A model generated the notes under the pieces. The model saw only the letters and a program-made list of their open reading frames with translations, had not been told where the DNA came from and searched no databases. A stretch of DNA of 64,000 nt. It comes from Kribbella sp. NBC_00382 (GTDB taxonomy: Bacteria > Actinomycetota > Actinomycetes > Propionibacteriales > Kribbellaceae). Shown one piece after another: positions 51,445 through 59,256 of the stretch (its first letter is position 1; every line of letters starts with the position of its first letter). The stretch is from contig NZ_CP107954.1 of assembly GCF_036067295.1 (NCBI RefSeq), positions 4,464,001-4,528,000 on the forward strand, read 5' to 3'. The translations under genes were made by a program, and so were the position numbers.

Positions 51445-52389
51445 TCAGGAGGTGATGAACTCCTTGGCGAAGAGGCGGATTGTTTCGGGGTTGAGGGCGT
51501 CTTGGAAGCCGATGATCAGTTCGTCGACGCCGGTGGACTCGTAGACGGCGAGGCGTTGGCGGATGGTGTCGATCGTGCCGATCAGGCCGTAGGCGCCGAG
51601 GTCGCCGGGGAAGACCATGGGGGCCCAGGGTGGGACGGCGGCGCGGGCCTCTTCGTCGGTGTCGGCGATGATGCAGTACGACGTCGACGTCTTGGTGATC
51701 GAGCCGAAGTCCCGGCCCACGGTCTCGCAGTGCTTCGCGAGTACGTCGTACTTGCGGGCCACCTCGTCCGGCGGCTCCTGGACGTTGCACAGGTCGCCGT
51801 ACTTCGCGACCAGCTTGAGGGTGACCTTCTCGCCGCCGCCGGCGATCATCACCGGGACGTGCGGGGTCTGGACCCCCACCGGCTGGTTGACGACGCCTGA
51901 GGTCCGGAAGTACTCGCCGGTGAAGGTCGTCGCGGGATCGGTCCACATCGAGTGCGCGATCCGCAGCGACTCCTCGAGCCGCTTCAGCCGTTCCGGCGCG
52001 CTCGGGAAGTCGTAGCCGAAGGCAACGTATTCGTCCTCGTACCATCCCGCGCCGATGCCGAACGTGAACCGCCCACCCGCGATCACGTCCAGCGTCGAGG
52101 CCATCTTGGCCAGCAGGGCGGGATTGCGGTAGCCGTTGCCGGTGACGAGCTGGCCGAGGCGGATCCGGGTCGTCTCCCGGGCCAGCGCCGACAGCGTCGT
52201 CCAGGCCTCGAAGACGTACGCGCCGGGCGGCCCGAACGGCATGAAGTGGTCCGGTGCCCAGATCGTCTCGAAGCCGCTCTCGTCCGCGGCGACGGCCAGC
52301 TCCCTGATCTTGTCGAAGGCGGCCATCGGGTCGGTGTAGCCGTGGAACTCCTGGGTGGTGCCGGTCGGGATGTACAGGCTGAGTTTCAC
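51445..52389 (-). CDS. LLM-class F420-dependent oxidoreductase
   Basis: A 314-residue TIM-barrel oxidoreductase of the luciferase-like family that uses F420 or FMN. The start KLSLYIPTGTTQEFHGYTD, the ESGFETIWAPDHFM stretch, GQLVTGNGYRNPALLAKMAS, TLDVIAGGRFTFGIGAGWYE and YGDLCNVQ are diagnostic of actinobacterial F420-dependent LLM proteins. The start is GTG 52389 with AGAGGA close before it. There is no linked gene for F420 biosynthesis and the substrate is unknown. It stands alone on the minus strand. Confidence 0.92.
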   Translation of the reverse strand: MKLSLYIPTGTTQEFHGYTDPMAAFDKIRELAVAADESGFETIWAPDHFMPFGPPGAYVFEAWTTLSALARETTRIRLGQLVTGNGYRNPALLAKMASTLDVIAGGRFTFGIGAGWYEDEYVAFGYDFPSAPERLKRLEESLRIAHSMWTDPATTFTGEYFRTSGVVNQPVGVQTPHVPVMIAGGGEKVTLKLVAKYGDLCNVQEPPDEVARKYDVLAKHCETVGRDFGSITKTSTSYCIIADTDEEARAAVPPWAPMVFPGDLGAYGLIGTIDTIRQRLAVYESTGVDELIIGFQDALNPETIRLFAKEFITS

Positions 52390-52478
52390 CTGAGGTCCTC
52401 TCGAGGGAGTACGGATCGCGATCCCCGGTGGGAAGTCGCTCAGTGAGATAGACCTCCCGGCCGGCCGGAATGCATCGG

Positions 52479-53471
52479 TTACCGGGCCGCCGGTTGCGTG
52501 CGGGGAAAGCCGAACCGGGGCACGAGCTCCGGCTCGGCGAAGACGGTGAGCGCGCGGATGTGCTGCCGGTCGACCGTCAGTACGGCGATCGCGAACGCCG
52601 CGAAGTCGTCGTCGGTCGTCGGGCGGTAGTAGGCGGCGGCCGCGGGCTGCCCGTTCGCGATCGTCGGCAGCATCCGGTACAGCCCTGGCTCGGTCATCAC
52701 GCGCCCCCGCAGATGGCCGACGCAGGTGACCTTGCCCTGGAACCAGACCTCCGACGGCACGAACTCCAGCCTCGCGTCGGACCGGAGCAGTTCGTTCATC
52801 GCCTCGACATCGGCGCGCTCGAAGGCGTCCATGTACCGGTTCAGGATCGCTCGCGCCTCGGGGGAGTCCGGCTCGACCACCTCATCGGTCGCCGGGGCGA
52901 TGTCGTCGATCCTCGCCCGCGCCCGTTGCAGCGCGCTGCGGACCGCCGGTACCGACATCTCGAGCATCTCGGCGACCTCGGACGCCGGATACCCCAGGCT
53001 CTCGCGCAGGATGAGGACCGCACGCTGCCGCGGCGCCAGGTGTTGCAGGCTGGCCACGAGCGCGAGCCGCAGGCTCGAACGGGCCGCGACGACATCGGCC
53101 GGATCCTCGCCGCGGGCCGGCACCAGTACCGACTCGGGCAGCGGATCCAGCCAGAGTCTGTCCTCACTTGTGGGAGCCATCGGTACGTCGGGATCCTGCC
53201 CAGGCCCGAGTAGCCCGGACGGCAGCACGCGGCGCTGGCGCGACCCGAGGACGGTCAGGCACTGGTTGGTCGCGATCCGGTAGAGCCAGGTGCGCATCGA
53301 GGATCGCCCTTCGAACGACTCCTGTTTGCGCCAGGCCCGCAGCAGCGTCTCCTGCACGATGTCCTCGGCCTCGTGCAGTGAGCCGACCATCTTGTAGCAA
53401 TGCGCGATCAGCTCCCGGCGGTACTGGTCGGTGTCCTCGAGGAACTGATCGCGGTCGTCGCTGGAGATCAT
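52479..53471 (-). CDS. ECF sigma factor with C-terminal SnoaL-like domain
   Basis: A 330-residue extracytoplasmic-function sigma factor. Region 2 (YRRELIAHCYKMVGSLHEAE, then DIVQETLLRAWR), region 4 (LQHLAPRQRAVLILRESLGY, then SEVAEMLEMSVPAVRSALQR) and a ~120-residue SnoaL-like C-terminal domain (LNRYMDAFERADVEAMNELL) are all present. This is the SigG/TIGR02960-type layout, in which the C-terminal domain replaces a separate anti-sigma factor. ATG 53471 overlaps the stop of the upstream DHFR-like gene (ATGA), so the two are co-translated. A DHFR-like partner is common for this sigma group, but its role is unknown. Confidence 0.92.
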   Translation of the reverse strand: MISSDDRDQFLEDTDQYRRELIAHCYKMVGSLHEAEDIVQETLLRAWRKQESFEGRSSMRTWLYRIATNQCLTVLGSRQRRVLPSGLLGPGQDPDVPMAPTSEDRLWLDPLPESVLVPARGEDPADVVAARSSLRLALVASLQHLAPRQRAVLILRESLGYPASEVAEMLEMSVPAVRSALQRARARIDDIAPATDEVVEPDSPEARAILNRYMDAFERADVEAMNELLRSDARLEFVPSEVWFQGKVTCVGHLRGRVMTEPGLYRMLPTIANGQPAAAAYYRPTTDDDFAAFAIAVLTVDRQHIRALTVFAEPELVPRFGFPRTQPAAR

Positions 53472-54046
53472 GCGGCAGTGTCCTGAACGGTGTCGGAGGA
53501 AGCGGGCCGGTATGTGAGGCTGACCAGACCGGGGTCGTGGCCCGGGCCGGCCTGGACGAGTTCCCAGCGCCGGCTCTCGCCTCCCTCGCGGAACAGCGGC
53601 GTCCCGCCGGGTACTGAGACCGGCACCAGCGTGAGCGTCAGCTCGTCGACCAGCCCCGCGTCGACGAGTGTTTGCCCGAACTGTCCGTGCCCGTAGAACA
53701 GCAGGTCGTTGCTCTGCTTCAGCGTACGCACCGCATCGACGACATCGCCGGAGACGACCGTCGTGTTGTTCCACTCCGCCTCCCGCAAGGTCGACGAGAA
53801 CACGTACTTCTTCGCCCGGTTGAGGGCGTCGGCGTACGGGCCGGTCGCGGCGGGCCATTGCCGGGCGAAGATCTCATACGTCCGCCGTCCCATCAGGAAG
53901 CCGTCGCTGCGTTGCAGTGTGGCCAGTGAGCGGATCGCGCTCCCTTCGCCGAAGTAGGGACCGGCCCACGTCAGCGGCTCGCCGATGACGCCGTTGAGTG
54001 ACACGAGGACCGACTGCACCAGCCGGTGACTGCTGTTTTCCGTCAT
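53468..54046 (-). CDS. DHFR/RibD-like reductase co-transcribed with the ECF sigma factor
   Basis: A 192-residue protein of the RibD C-terminal/dihydrofolate-reductase-like family. VSLNGVIGEPLTWAG, FLMGRRTYEIFARQWP, KYVFSSTLREAEWNNTTVV and LLFYGHGQFGQTLVDAGLVD are the usual signatures; the GHGQFGQ segment holds the NADPH loop. Family members reduce pteridine- or riboflavin-like substrates, but most are uncharacterised. The start is ATG 54046. It overlaps the sigma-factor gene by 4 bases and could be a sensor or target for it. A second member of the family is encoded at 54209 on the other strand. Confidence 0.88.
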   Translation of the reverse strand: MTENSSHRLVQSVLVSLNGVIGEPLTWAGPYFGEGSAIRSLATLQRSDGFLMGRRTYEIFARQWPAATGPYADALNRAKKYVFSSTLREAEWNNTTVVSGDVVDAVRTLKQSNDLLFYGHGQFGQTLVDAGLVDELTLTLVPVSVPGGTPLFREGGESRRWELVQAGPGHDPGLVSLTYRPASSDTVQDTAA

Positions 54047-54125
54047 GACAGGTAGACCTGGTCCGTCGCCGAAATGAATCGGTCTAGACCTGTACAGGAC
54101 CTCGTCTTGAAATAGTCGACGGCGA

Positions 54126-54156
54126 GATGTCGAGAGCGGCGTGGTGGCTCCGTCCC
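54126..54156 (+). repeat. D repeat copy 2 (31 bp)
   Basis: Matches 51411-51441 at 29 of 31 positions. It lies in the divergent region between the two DHFR-like genes. An ATG at 54128 opens a frame reading M-S-R-A-A-W-W-L, the same peptide start as in copy 1 apart from one residue. Confidence 0.75.
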
Positions 54157-54208
54157 AGGGGTGAAGGCGGCCAATGGGGTCGCGCATCGTTCGTACGGAG
54201 GAAGAGGC

Positions 54209-54775
54209 ATGCGCAAGCTTGTAGTGCAGCAGTGGGTGACTGTGGACAACATCGCGGCGGAGGAGGATGGCGGGCTCAGCTTTGTGTCGGGGGAGCCGTT
54301 TTCGGAGAAGACCGACCCGGCTTTCAAGGCGAGCATGATGGGCTTCGGTGACTCGGTGGACACGATGATTCTCGGCGCGAACACCTATCACCAGGCCAAG
54401 GATTACTGGCCGTACGCCGAGGAGCAGGGCGAGTGGGGCGAGAAGCTCAACAACTTCACCAAGTACGTCGCCTCGTCGACACTGGATGACGCTCCCTGGG
54501 GCGACTTCTCCGCGGCGACCGTGACGCGCGACCCGGTCACCACCATCCGGGAGCTCAAGGAGCAGGACGGCAAGGATCTCTGGCTGTGGGGGAGCCTGAA
54601 ACTGATGCACTCCCTGCTGGCCGCCGGCGCCGTCGACGAAGTACGGATGCTGGTCTGCCCGGCCTCGCGCGGCAAGGGGACCCGCGTCTTCGAGGACTCG
54701 CAAGACCTGAACCTGGTCGAGGCCACCTCGTTCAAGAACGGCCTGGCCCTGGTCCGCTACGAGATCAAGAAGTAG
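54209..54775 (+). CDS. DHFR/RibD-like reductase, second copy
   Basis: A 188-residue protein of the same family as the gene at 53468. KLVVQQWVTVDNIAAEEDGG opens it, followed by MILGANTYHQAKDYWPY, KYVASSTLDDAPWGDFSAA, LWLWGSLKLMHSLLAAGAVDE and VRMLVCPASRGKGTRVFED. The first Asp-containing strand and the GS-type loop suggest an NADPH fold; no specific substrate can be named. GGAGGAAG stands 7 bp before the ATG. It shares a ~160-bp region with the divergent DHFR-like/sigma operon and is convergent with the glyoxalase gene. Confidence 0.88.
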   Translation: MRKLVVQQWVTVDNIAAEEDGGLSFVSGEPFSEKTDPAFKASMMGFGDSVDTMILGANTYHQAKDYWPYAEEQGEWGEKLNNFTKYVASSTLDDAPWGDFSAATVTRDPVTTIRELKEQDGKDLWLWGSLKLMHSLLAAGAVDEVRMLVCPASRGKGTRVFEDSQDLNLVEATSFKNGLALVRYEIKK

Positions 54776-54781
54776 CCCGGG

Positions 54782-55183
54782 TCAGGCGAAGTCGCCTTTG
54801 GTGATGCCGTCGGGGTGATCGGCCGGCCATTGGACGAGTTCGATGCGGTACCCGTCCGGGTCGGTGATCCAGCAGGTCCGCGGGCCGGGGTTCTCGACCG
54901 GCCCGGCCTCGATCCCCTTGGCGGCAAGATCGGCGCGGGTCGCGTCCAGGGACTCCACCTGGATCACCAGATGGTTGATACCCACGCCGGGACCGGTCGG
55001 ACCGGACGCCGGGTCATAGACCAGCTCGATGGTCACGAAGTCGTCACCGAGCAGCTGGAGCATCGTCAGAGTCCCGTACGCCGTGCCCTCGACGGTCCCG
55101 ACGACCTCATAGCCGACGGCGGTGTAGAACGCCAGCGACCGCTCCAACTCACTGACCCGCAACCCAAAGTGCAAGGTACGCAT
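54782..55183 (-). CDS. Glyoxalase/VOC-superfamily protein
   Basis: A 133-residue metal-dependent protein with the four-strand VOC fold repeated twice. RTLHFGLRVSELERSLAFYT, GVGINHLVIQVESLDATRAD and GPRTCWITDPDGYRIELVQW fit the glyoxalase I/lactoylglutathione lyase group. Candidate metal ligands are His5, Glu53 or 54, His72 and Glu119 by position. The start is ATG 55183. Detoxification of a dicarbonyl or an epoxide-like substrate is plausible. It has no operon partner and is convergent with the DHFR-like gene, 6 bp away. Confidence 0.9.
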   Translation of the reverse strand: MRTLHFGLRVSELERSLAFYTAVGYEVVGTVEGTAYGTLTMLQLLGDDFVTIELVYDPASGPTGPGVGINHLVIQVESLDATRADLAAKGIEAGPVENPGPRTCWITDPDGYRIELVQWPADHPDGITKGDFA

Positions 55184-55624
55184 GACAAACACCGTAGTAC
55201 TCCACCAGCGCACGGCAGCGCGGCCGACCTCATCCAGTACGCCGTCAGCCAGCTCGCGTCGCAGGTGTTCTGTGCCCGGAGCCGGTACTCGGCGGTGAGC
55301 AGCGGGCGCGTCTCGAGCAGCTCGCCCACCTGGTAGGCGGCCGCCTGCGCAACGCAGAGCACCGGTCCGCCCGGCGACATGGCGGAGTATCCCGAGCCAG
55401 AGGACCGGCCGGACAAGCCCACGCTTTCCCAGAGACACATGGCGAGCCGCTCAGTGGTCATCTCAAGTGGGCGACGTAGGAGCCCGCGTTCGGGGTGGGT
55501 GGGAGCTAGCCGCAGAGGGAGCGACGTAGGAGCGGACGTTGCGGCAGGCGTGGGGAGTACCCGGTCCGTGGGGACCGGGCCGTGTCGATGGGCGGGGGAA
55601 CCTCGGGGCTGAGATGGTTGGGGG
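55184..55624. other. Intergenic region with an inverted C element and a possible gene fragment
   Basis: This 441-bp gap holds C element copy 3 at 55446-55564. Between about 55199 and 55390 the minus strand has two coding-like frames (one ending RPLLTAEYRLRAQNTCDASW, one reading LADGVLDEVGRAAVRWW) that would join if one frameshift were removed. This may be a decayed gene, but I cannot identify it. Confidence 0.4.
55446..55564 (-). repeat. C element copy 3 (about 119 bp), inverted
   Basis: The reverse complement reads in the same block order as copies 1 and 2 (GTACTCCCCACGC, then twice CTCCTACGTCG, then CCACTGAGCGG) and is closest to copy 1. It is about 9 kb from them and in the opposite orientation. 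Confidence 0.85.
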
Positions 55625-56251
55625 ATGAGCGAGCAGGTTCCGGTGCAGACGTTTGTGGTCGGCATCGATCGGGGTGCGGTGTTGCAGCGGCGGGCTGTGG
55701 TCAGCAAGGTGCAGCGGCGGGGTGCCTGGGTGACTCTGGTGATCGGTGCTTTGGGCATCGTGCTGGCGCTCTACGCCTTGATCGCCTTCCAGGGAGCCGG
55801 CATGTGGCCGTTCTCGTTGTTGTTGATCGCGGCAATGGTTCCGCTGGTCGTGAGTACCTTGCTAGCGCTCAAGCTCGACAAGGAGCGTCAACGCTGGTTC
55901 GCCGCCAACGAGTTGCCGCCAGTAGCGATGCGCATGTCACCCAAAGCACTCGAGCTCGCCTGCGAAGGCGCGGCGTACCCAGTGATCCTGCCGTGGACCG
56001 CGGTCCAGGGGTTCAAACAGGTCAAGATCTTCGGCCAGTTCGTCCTCGAGCTAAAACTGGCGCCCGGGATCGGTGCGACGACGGCCGGCGTACGAGGCCT
56101 CGACCAGCCGGCTGTCCGGACCGTCATCAAGCCCAGCCCGCTCCTCAAACCGACCGGCCTGTACCTCGTGAAGTCCCTCGACCAACCGGTCCACGTGATC
56201 GACCAGGCCCTCAAGCACTTCTCAGGCGGCAAGGCCTCGGTCACGAGCTAG
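55625..56251 (+). CDS. Small membrane protein, two membrane helices
   Basis: A 208-residue protein. Helices at about residues 35-55 (VTLVIGALGIVLALYALIAF) and 61-82 (WPFSLLLIAAMVPLVVSTLL) are followed by a ~120-residue cytoplasmic domain that looks PH-like (RMSPKALELACEGAAYPVIL, then WTAVQGFKQVKIFG). This layout resembles small bacterial membrane proteins with a bPH/STM3941-type domain. No enzyme residues are seen. It follows the C element and its promoter must lie within or after it. It overlaps the deacetylase gene tail to tail by 4 bases. Confidence 0.72.
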   Translation: MSEQVPVQTFVVGIDRGAVLQRRAVVSKVQRRGAWVTLVIGALGIVLALYALIAFQGAGMWPFSLLLIAAMVPLVVSTLLALKLDKERQRWFAANELPPVAMRMSPKALELACEGAAYPVILPWTAVQGFKQVKIFGQFVLELKLAPGIGATTAGVRGLDQPAVRTVIKPSPLLKPTGLYLVKSLDQPVHVIDQALKHFSGGKASVTS

Positions 56252-57030
56252 CAAGGCAGCGACCGGAAGGTATACCCGCGAGCGCTCAACACAGTCAAAG
56301 CCCGATCCAGCGCCGCGACCGTCTGAGTACGGGTCCCACCCCCGTCGTGCATCAGGATGATCGCCCCCGGCCGCGCCCCGCGCAGGATCTCGTGCTGGAT
56401 CGCCGCCGCGCCCGGCTTCTCCCAGTCGTTGGTGTCGACGTCCCAGAGGATCTGCCGCTGGTGGTTCGCCGCCGCGACCGCCGCCACCGCCGCGTTCGTG
56501 TCGCGGTACGGAGGCCGGAAGCACTTCGACTTCACCCCGCTGAAGATCTCCTCGCGCACCCGCTTAGGGGTCAGATGCGTGAGCATCGGGTGGTCCCAGG
56601 TGTGGTTGCCGATGTGATGCCCCTGGCTGCGGGCCAGTTCGACCAGCTCCGGATGCGCCGCCGCCTCACGGCCGAGGACGAAGAACGTCGCCTTCGCGTG
56701 GTGCCGCGCCAGCACCCGCAGAACCTGAGGCGTGTACGTCACCTGCGGCCCGTCGTCGAACGTCAGGTACAGCACCTTGCCGTCGTTCGTCAGCGTCCAG
56801 TCGTCCGCCACCGCGGGCGTCGTCGTCCGCTGATTTTTCCGCCCCGTACTGCGATGTTTCGCGACCACCTTCGACGCCGTCGAAATCTTCAGCGGCGCGG
56901 GCCCGGCCGGTCCGGAGGCGACCAGGTGGTGTGCAGCGGCCGGCGGTGTGGCGGGAGTGGCCGCCTGAGCGAGGGCGGCACCGAACAGAATGGCGGCAAT
57001 CAGAAAGAGTTTGCCGGGCGGCAAGGTCAT
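56248..57030 (-). CDS. Secreted polysaccharide deacetylase (NodB-type)
   Basis: A 260-residue exported enzyme that removes N-acetyl groups from chitin-like or peptidoglycan chains. After the signal peptide (MTLPPGKLFLIAAILFGAAL) comes a linker and then the NodB motifs in order: TFDDGP (motif 1), HHIGNHTWDHPML (motif 2, zinc His pair), RPPYRDTN (motif 3), DVDTNDW (motif 4) and ILMHDGGG (motif 5). ATG 57030 follows GAGAGGA; earlier in-frame starts are rejected because they lack the signal peptide. It is divergent from the 5'-nucleotidase gene. Confidence 0.92.
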   Translation of the reverse strand: MTLPPGKLFLIAAILFGAALAQAATPATPPAAAHHLVASGPAGPAPLKISTASKVVAKHRSTGRKNQRTTTPAVADDWTLTNDGKVLYLTFDDGPQVTYTPQVLRVLARHHAKATFFVLGREAAAHPELVELARSQGHHIGNHTWDHPMLTHLTPKRVREEIFSGVKSKCFRPPYRDTNAAVAAVAAANHQRQILWDVDTNDWEKPGAAAIQHEILRGARPGAIILMHDGGGTRTQTVAALDRALTVLSARGYTFRSLPC

Positions 57031-57203
57031 TGAGGCATCCTCTCGTGTCGCGAGGGCCATCCCTGCACCACCCCCCGGCGTTTCGCACGTATCGTGCGTG
57101 TCGGGGCAGGCCCGGCCGGGCCCACAGGTACCGGCGGGGTGGTCCAGCAACAAGTCAGGCAGCAACGCACAGGCAGAACCCGACGACGCGTGAGGCGACA
57201 GTG

Positions 57204-59105
57204 ATGACGGACAGCGACCAGACGACGGCCGGTACTGGGGCCGGCGGCCCGGAGTACCAGGCAGACGGAGCAGTGGACCGGAACATGGGCAGGCGAACGG
57301 TGATCGGTGGCGCCGCCGCGGTGCTGGCCGCTGCCGGTTTCCAGGCGGCCCCGGCGTACGCCGGAAAGCCGAAGGACCCGGAGGTGGTCCGGCTCACGAT
57401 CATGGGCACCACCGACCTGCACGGCAACGTGTTCAACTGGGACTACTTCAAGAACGCCGAGTACGACGACGCGGCGCACAACGACATCGGCCTGGCCAAG
57501 ATCGCGACCCTGGTGAAGGCCGTCCGGGCCCGGGTCAAGGCCACTCGGCACGCGCCCGACCCGCTGATGATCGACGCCGGCGACACGATCCAGGGCACTC
57601 CGCTGGCCTACTACTTCGCCAAGATCCAGCCCATCACCGGCGGTCACCGGCACCCGATGGCCGCGGCGATGAACGAGATCGAGTACGACGCCGCTGCGCT
57701 CGGTAACCACGAGTTCAACTACGGCCTCGACATCCTGCGCAAGTTCCAGAGCCAGCTGCACTTCCCGCTGCTCGGCGCGAACGCCCAGGACTGGACCACC
57801 GGCCTGCCGGTCTTCCCGCCGTACGTGCTGAAGAAGGTCCAGGTGCACGGCCAGGGCACGGTCACGGTCGGCATCCTCGGCCTGACCAACCCCGGCATCG
57901 CGATCTGGGACAAGGCCAACGTCGAGAACAAGATCAAGTTCGGCGGCATCGTCGAGCTCGCCAAGGAGTGGGTCCCGAAGGTCCGCGCGGCCGGTGCCGA
58001 CGTGGTGATCGTCTCCGCGCACTCCGGGATGGACCTTTCGTCCTCGTACGGCGATGCGCTGCCGGTCCCCGAGAACGCCTCCGTCCTGATGGCCGAGACC
58101 GTCCCCGGCATCGACGCCGTCCTGGTCGGGCACGCGCACCTGGAGATCCCGCAGCGACTCGTCACGAACAAGGTCAGCGGCGAGCAGGTCGTCCTGACCG
58201 AGCCGCTCAAGTGGGGCATGCGGCTCTCGCTGATCGACCTCGACCTGCAGAAGGTCCGCGGCAAATGGAAGGTCCTCGGCCGGGCCAGCCAGGTCCTGAA
58301 CGCGAACACGGTCGCGGCCGACGCGAAGGTCGTCCGGATCCTGCAGGAGGACCACGACAAGGTCGTCACCTACGTCAACTCCAAGGTCGGCACCTGCACC
58401 GAGGCGATGTCCGCCGCGACCGCGCCCTGGGAAGACACCGCCGCCCTGGACTTCGTCAACTTCATCCAGGCCGACGCCGTCAGCAAGGCCCTTGTCGGTA
58501 CGCCGCAAGCCGCGTTGCCGGTCCTTGCGATCGCCGCTCCGTTCAACCGCGAGGCGTCGATCCCCGCCGGCGATGTCTCGATCCGCGACGTCGCCGGCCT
58601 CTACATCTTCGACAACACGCTGCTCGCGGTCACTATGACCGGCGCCCAGGTGAAGGACTACCTGGAGTTCTCGGCGCAGTACTTCAAGCAGGTCAGCGGC
58701 CCGGGCCCGTTCCCGGCCGACCAGGTCACCAACGCCGTGACGCCGACCGCTCCGGGCGGTACGCCGGACTACAACTACGACATCATGGGCGGCCTGACCA
58801 AGCCGATGGCGTACAAGATCGACATCGCCAAGGCGCCCGGCGCACGGATCACGGACCTCACGTACGACGGTACGCCGGTGGCCGCCGACCAGCAGTTCGT
58901 CGTTGCCGTCAACAACTACCGCCAGTCCGGCGGCGGCAACTTCCCGCACGTCAAGACCGCGCCGGTCGTCTACAACCGGCAGGTCGAGATCCGCCAGCTG
59001 ATGATCGACTACGTCATCGCCACCGGCGAGGTGAACCCCAACACCTTCCACACCACCGACTGGTCACTGACCTCCAACGGCGCACCGATCGTGGTCAACG
59101 GCTGA
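57204..59105 (+). CDS. Tat-exported 5'-nucleotidase/2',3'-cyclic phosphodiesterase
   Basis: A 633-residue exported metallophosphoesterase. The twin-arginine signal MGRRTVIGGAAAVLAAAG begins at about residue 28 of the open frame, so a preceding polar segment is longer than usual. Metal-binding motifs are TTDLHGN, IDAGDTIQG, LGNHEFNYG and VGHAHLE. The C-terminal 5'-nucleotidase domain covers about 390-600 (LDFVNFIQADAV, VAVNNYRQSGGGNFP). It would dephosphorylate extracellular nucleotides or 2',3'-cNMP. ATG 57204 follows a GAGG about 9 bp away; GTG 57201 is an alternative. It ends 8 bp past the stop codon of the small membrane gene on the other strand. Confidence 0.92.
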   Translation: MTDSDQTTAGTGAGGPEYQADGAVDRNMGRRTVIGGAAAVLAAAGFQAAPAYAGKPKDPEVVRLTIMGTTDLHGNVFNWDYFKNAEYDDAAHNDIGLAKIATLVKAVRARVKATRHAPDPLMIDAGDTIQGTPLAYYFAKIQPITGGHRHPMAAAMNEIEYDAAALGNHEFNYGLDILRKFQSQLHFPLLGANAQDWTTGLPVFPPYVLKKVQVHGQGTVTVGILGLTNPGIAIWDKANVENKIKFGGIVELAKEWVPKVRAAGADVVIVSAHSGMDLSSSYGDALPVPENASVLMAETVPGIDAVLVGHAHLEIPQRLVTNKVSGEQVVLTEPLKWGMRLSLIDLDLQKVRGKWKVLGRASQVLNANTVAADAKVVRILQEDHDKVVTYVNSKVGTCTEAMSAATAPWEDTAALDFVNFIQADAVSKALVGTPQAALPVLAIAAPFNREASIPAGDVSIRDVAGLYIFDNTLLAVTMTGAQVKDYLEFSAQYFKQVSGPGPFPADQVTNAVTPTAPGGTPDYNYDIMGGLTKPMAYKIDIAKAPGARITDLTYDGTPVAADQQFVVAVNNYRQSGGGNFPHVKTAPVVYNRQVEIRQLMIDYVIATGEVNPNTFHTTDWSLTSNGAPIVVNG

Positions 59106-59256
59106 TCATCGGTGCGCCGAGTGAACTGATCAGCGCGCCCAGGACGAGCAGGGCGTAGGCGAGTAGGACGCCCACCAGCAGTGCGGCGCCGACCACCCCG
59201 AGGGTGTCGTTGGTCGCGCTGCTGGTGGCGTGGGTTATAGCGAGGGTGGTGTTCAT
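59095..59256 (-). CDS. Small membrane protein coupled to the M1 peptidase gene
   Basis: A 53-residue frame too short for routine gene calling. Its ATG overlaps the peptidase stop (ATGA), so it could be co-translated with it. Residues about 20-45 (GVVGAALLVGVLLAYALLVL, then GALISS) form one strong membrane helix, flanked by polar N- and C-termini. I do not recognise a family. The last 11 bases overlap the 3' end of the nucleotidase gene. It could be a helper or simply a chance reading frame in GC-rich DNA. Confidence 0.45.
   Translation of the reverse strand: MNTTLAITHATSSATNDTLGVVGAALLVGVLLAYALLVLGALISSLGAPMISR

Noticed and set aside
57027..59051. 674-codon minus-strand frame opposite the nucleotidase
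   Set aside because: The nucleotidase has all metal-binding motifs; the opposite frame is a V/D/G/R-rich shadow.
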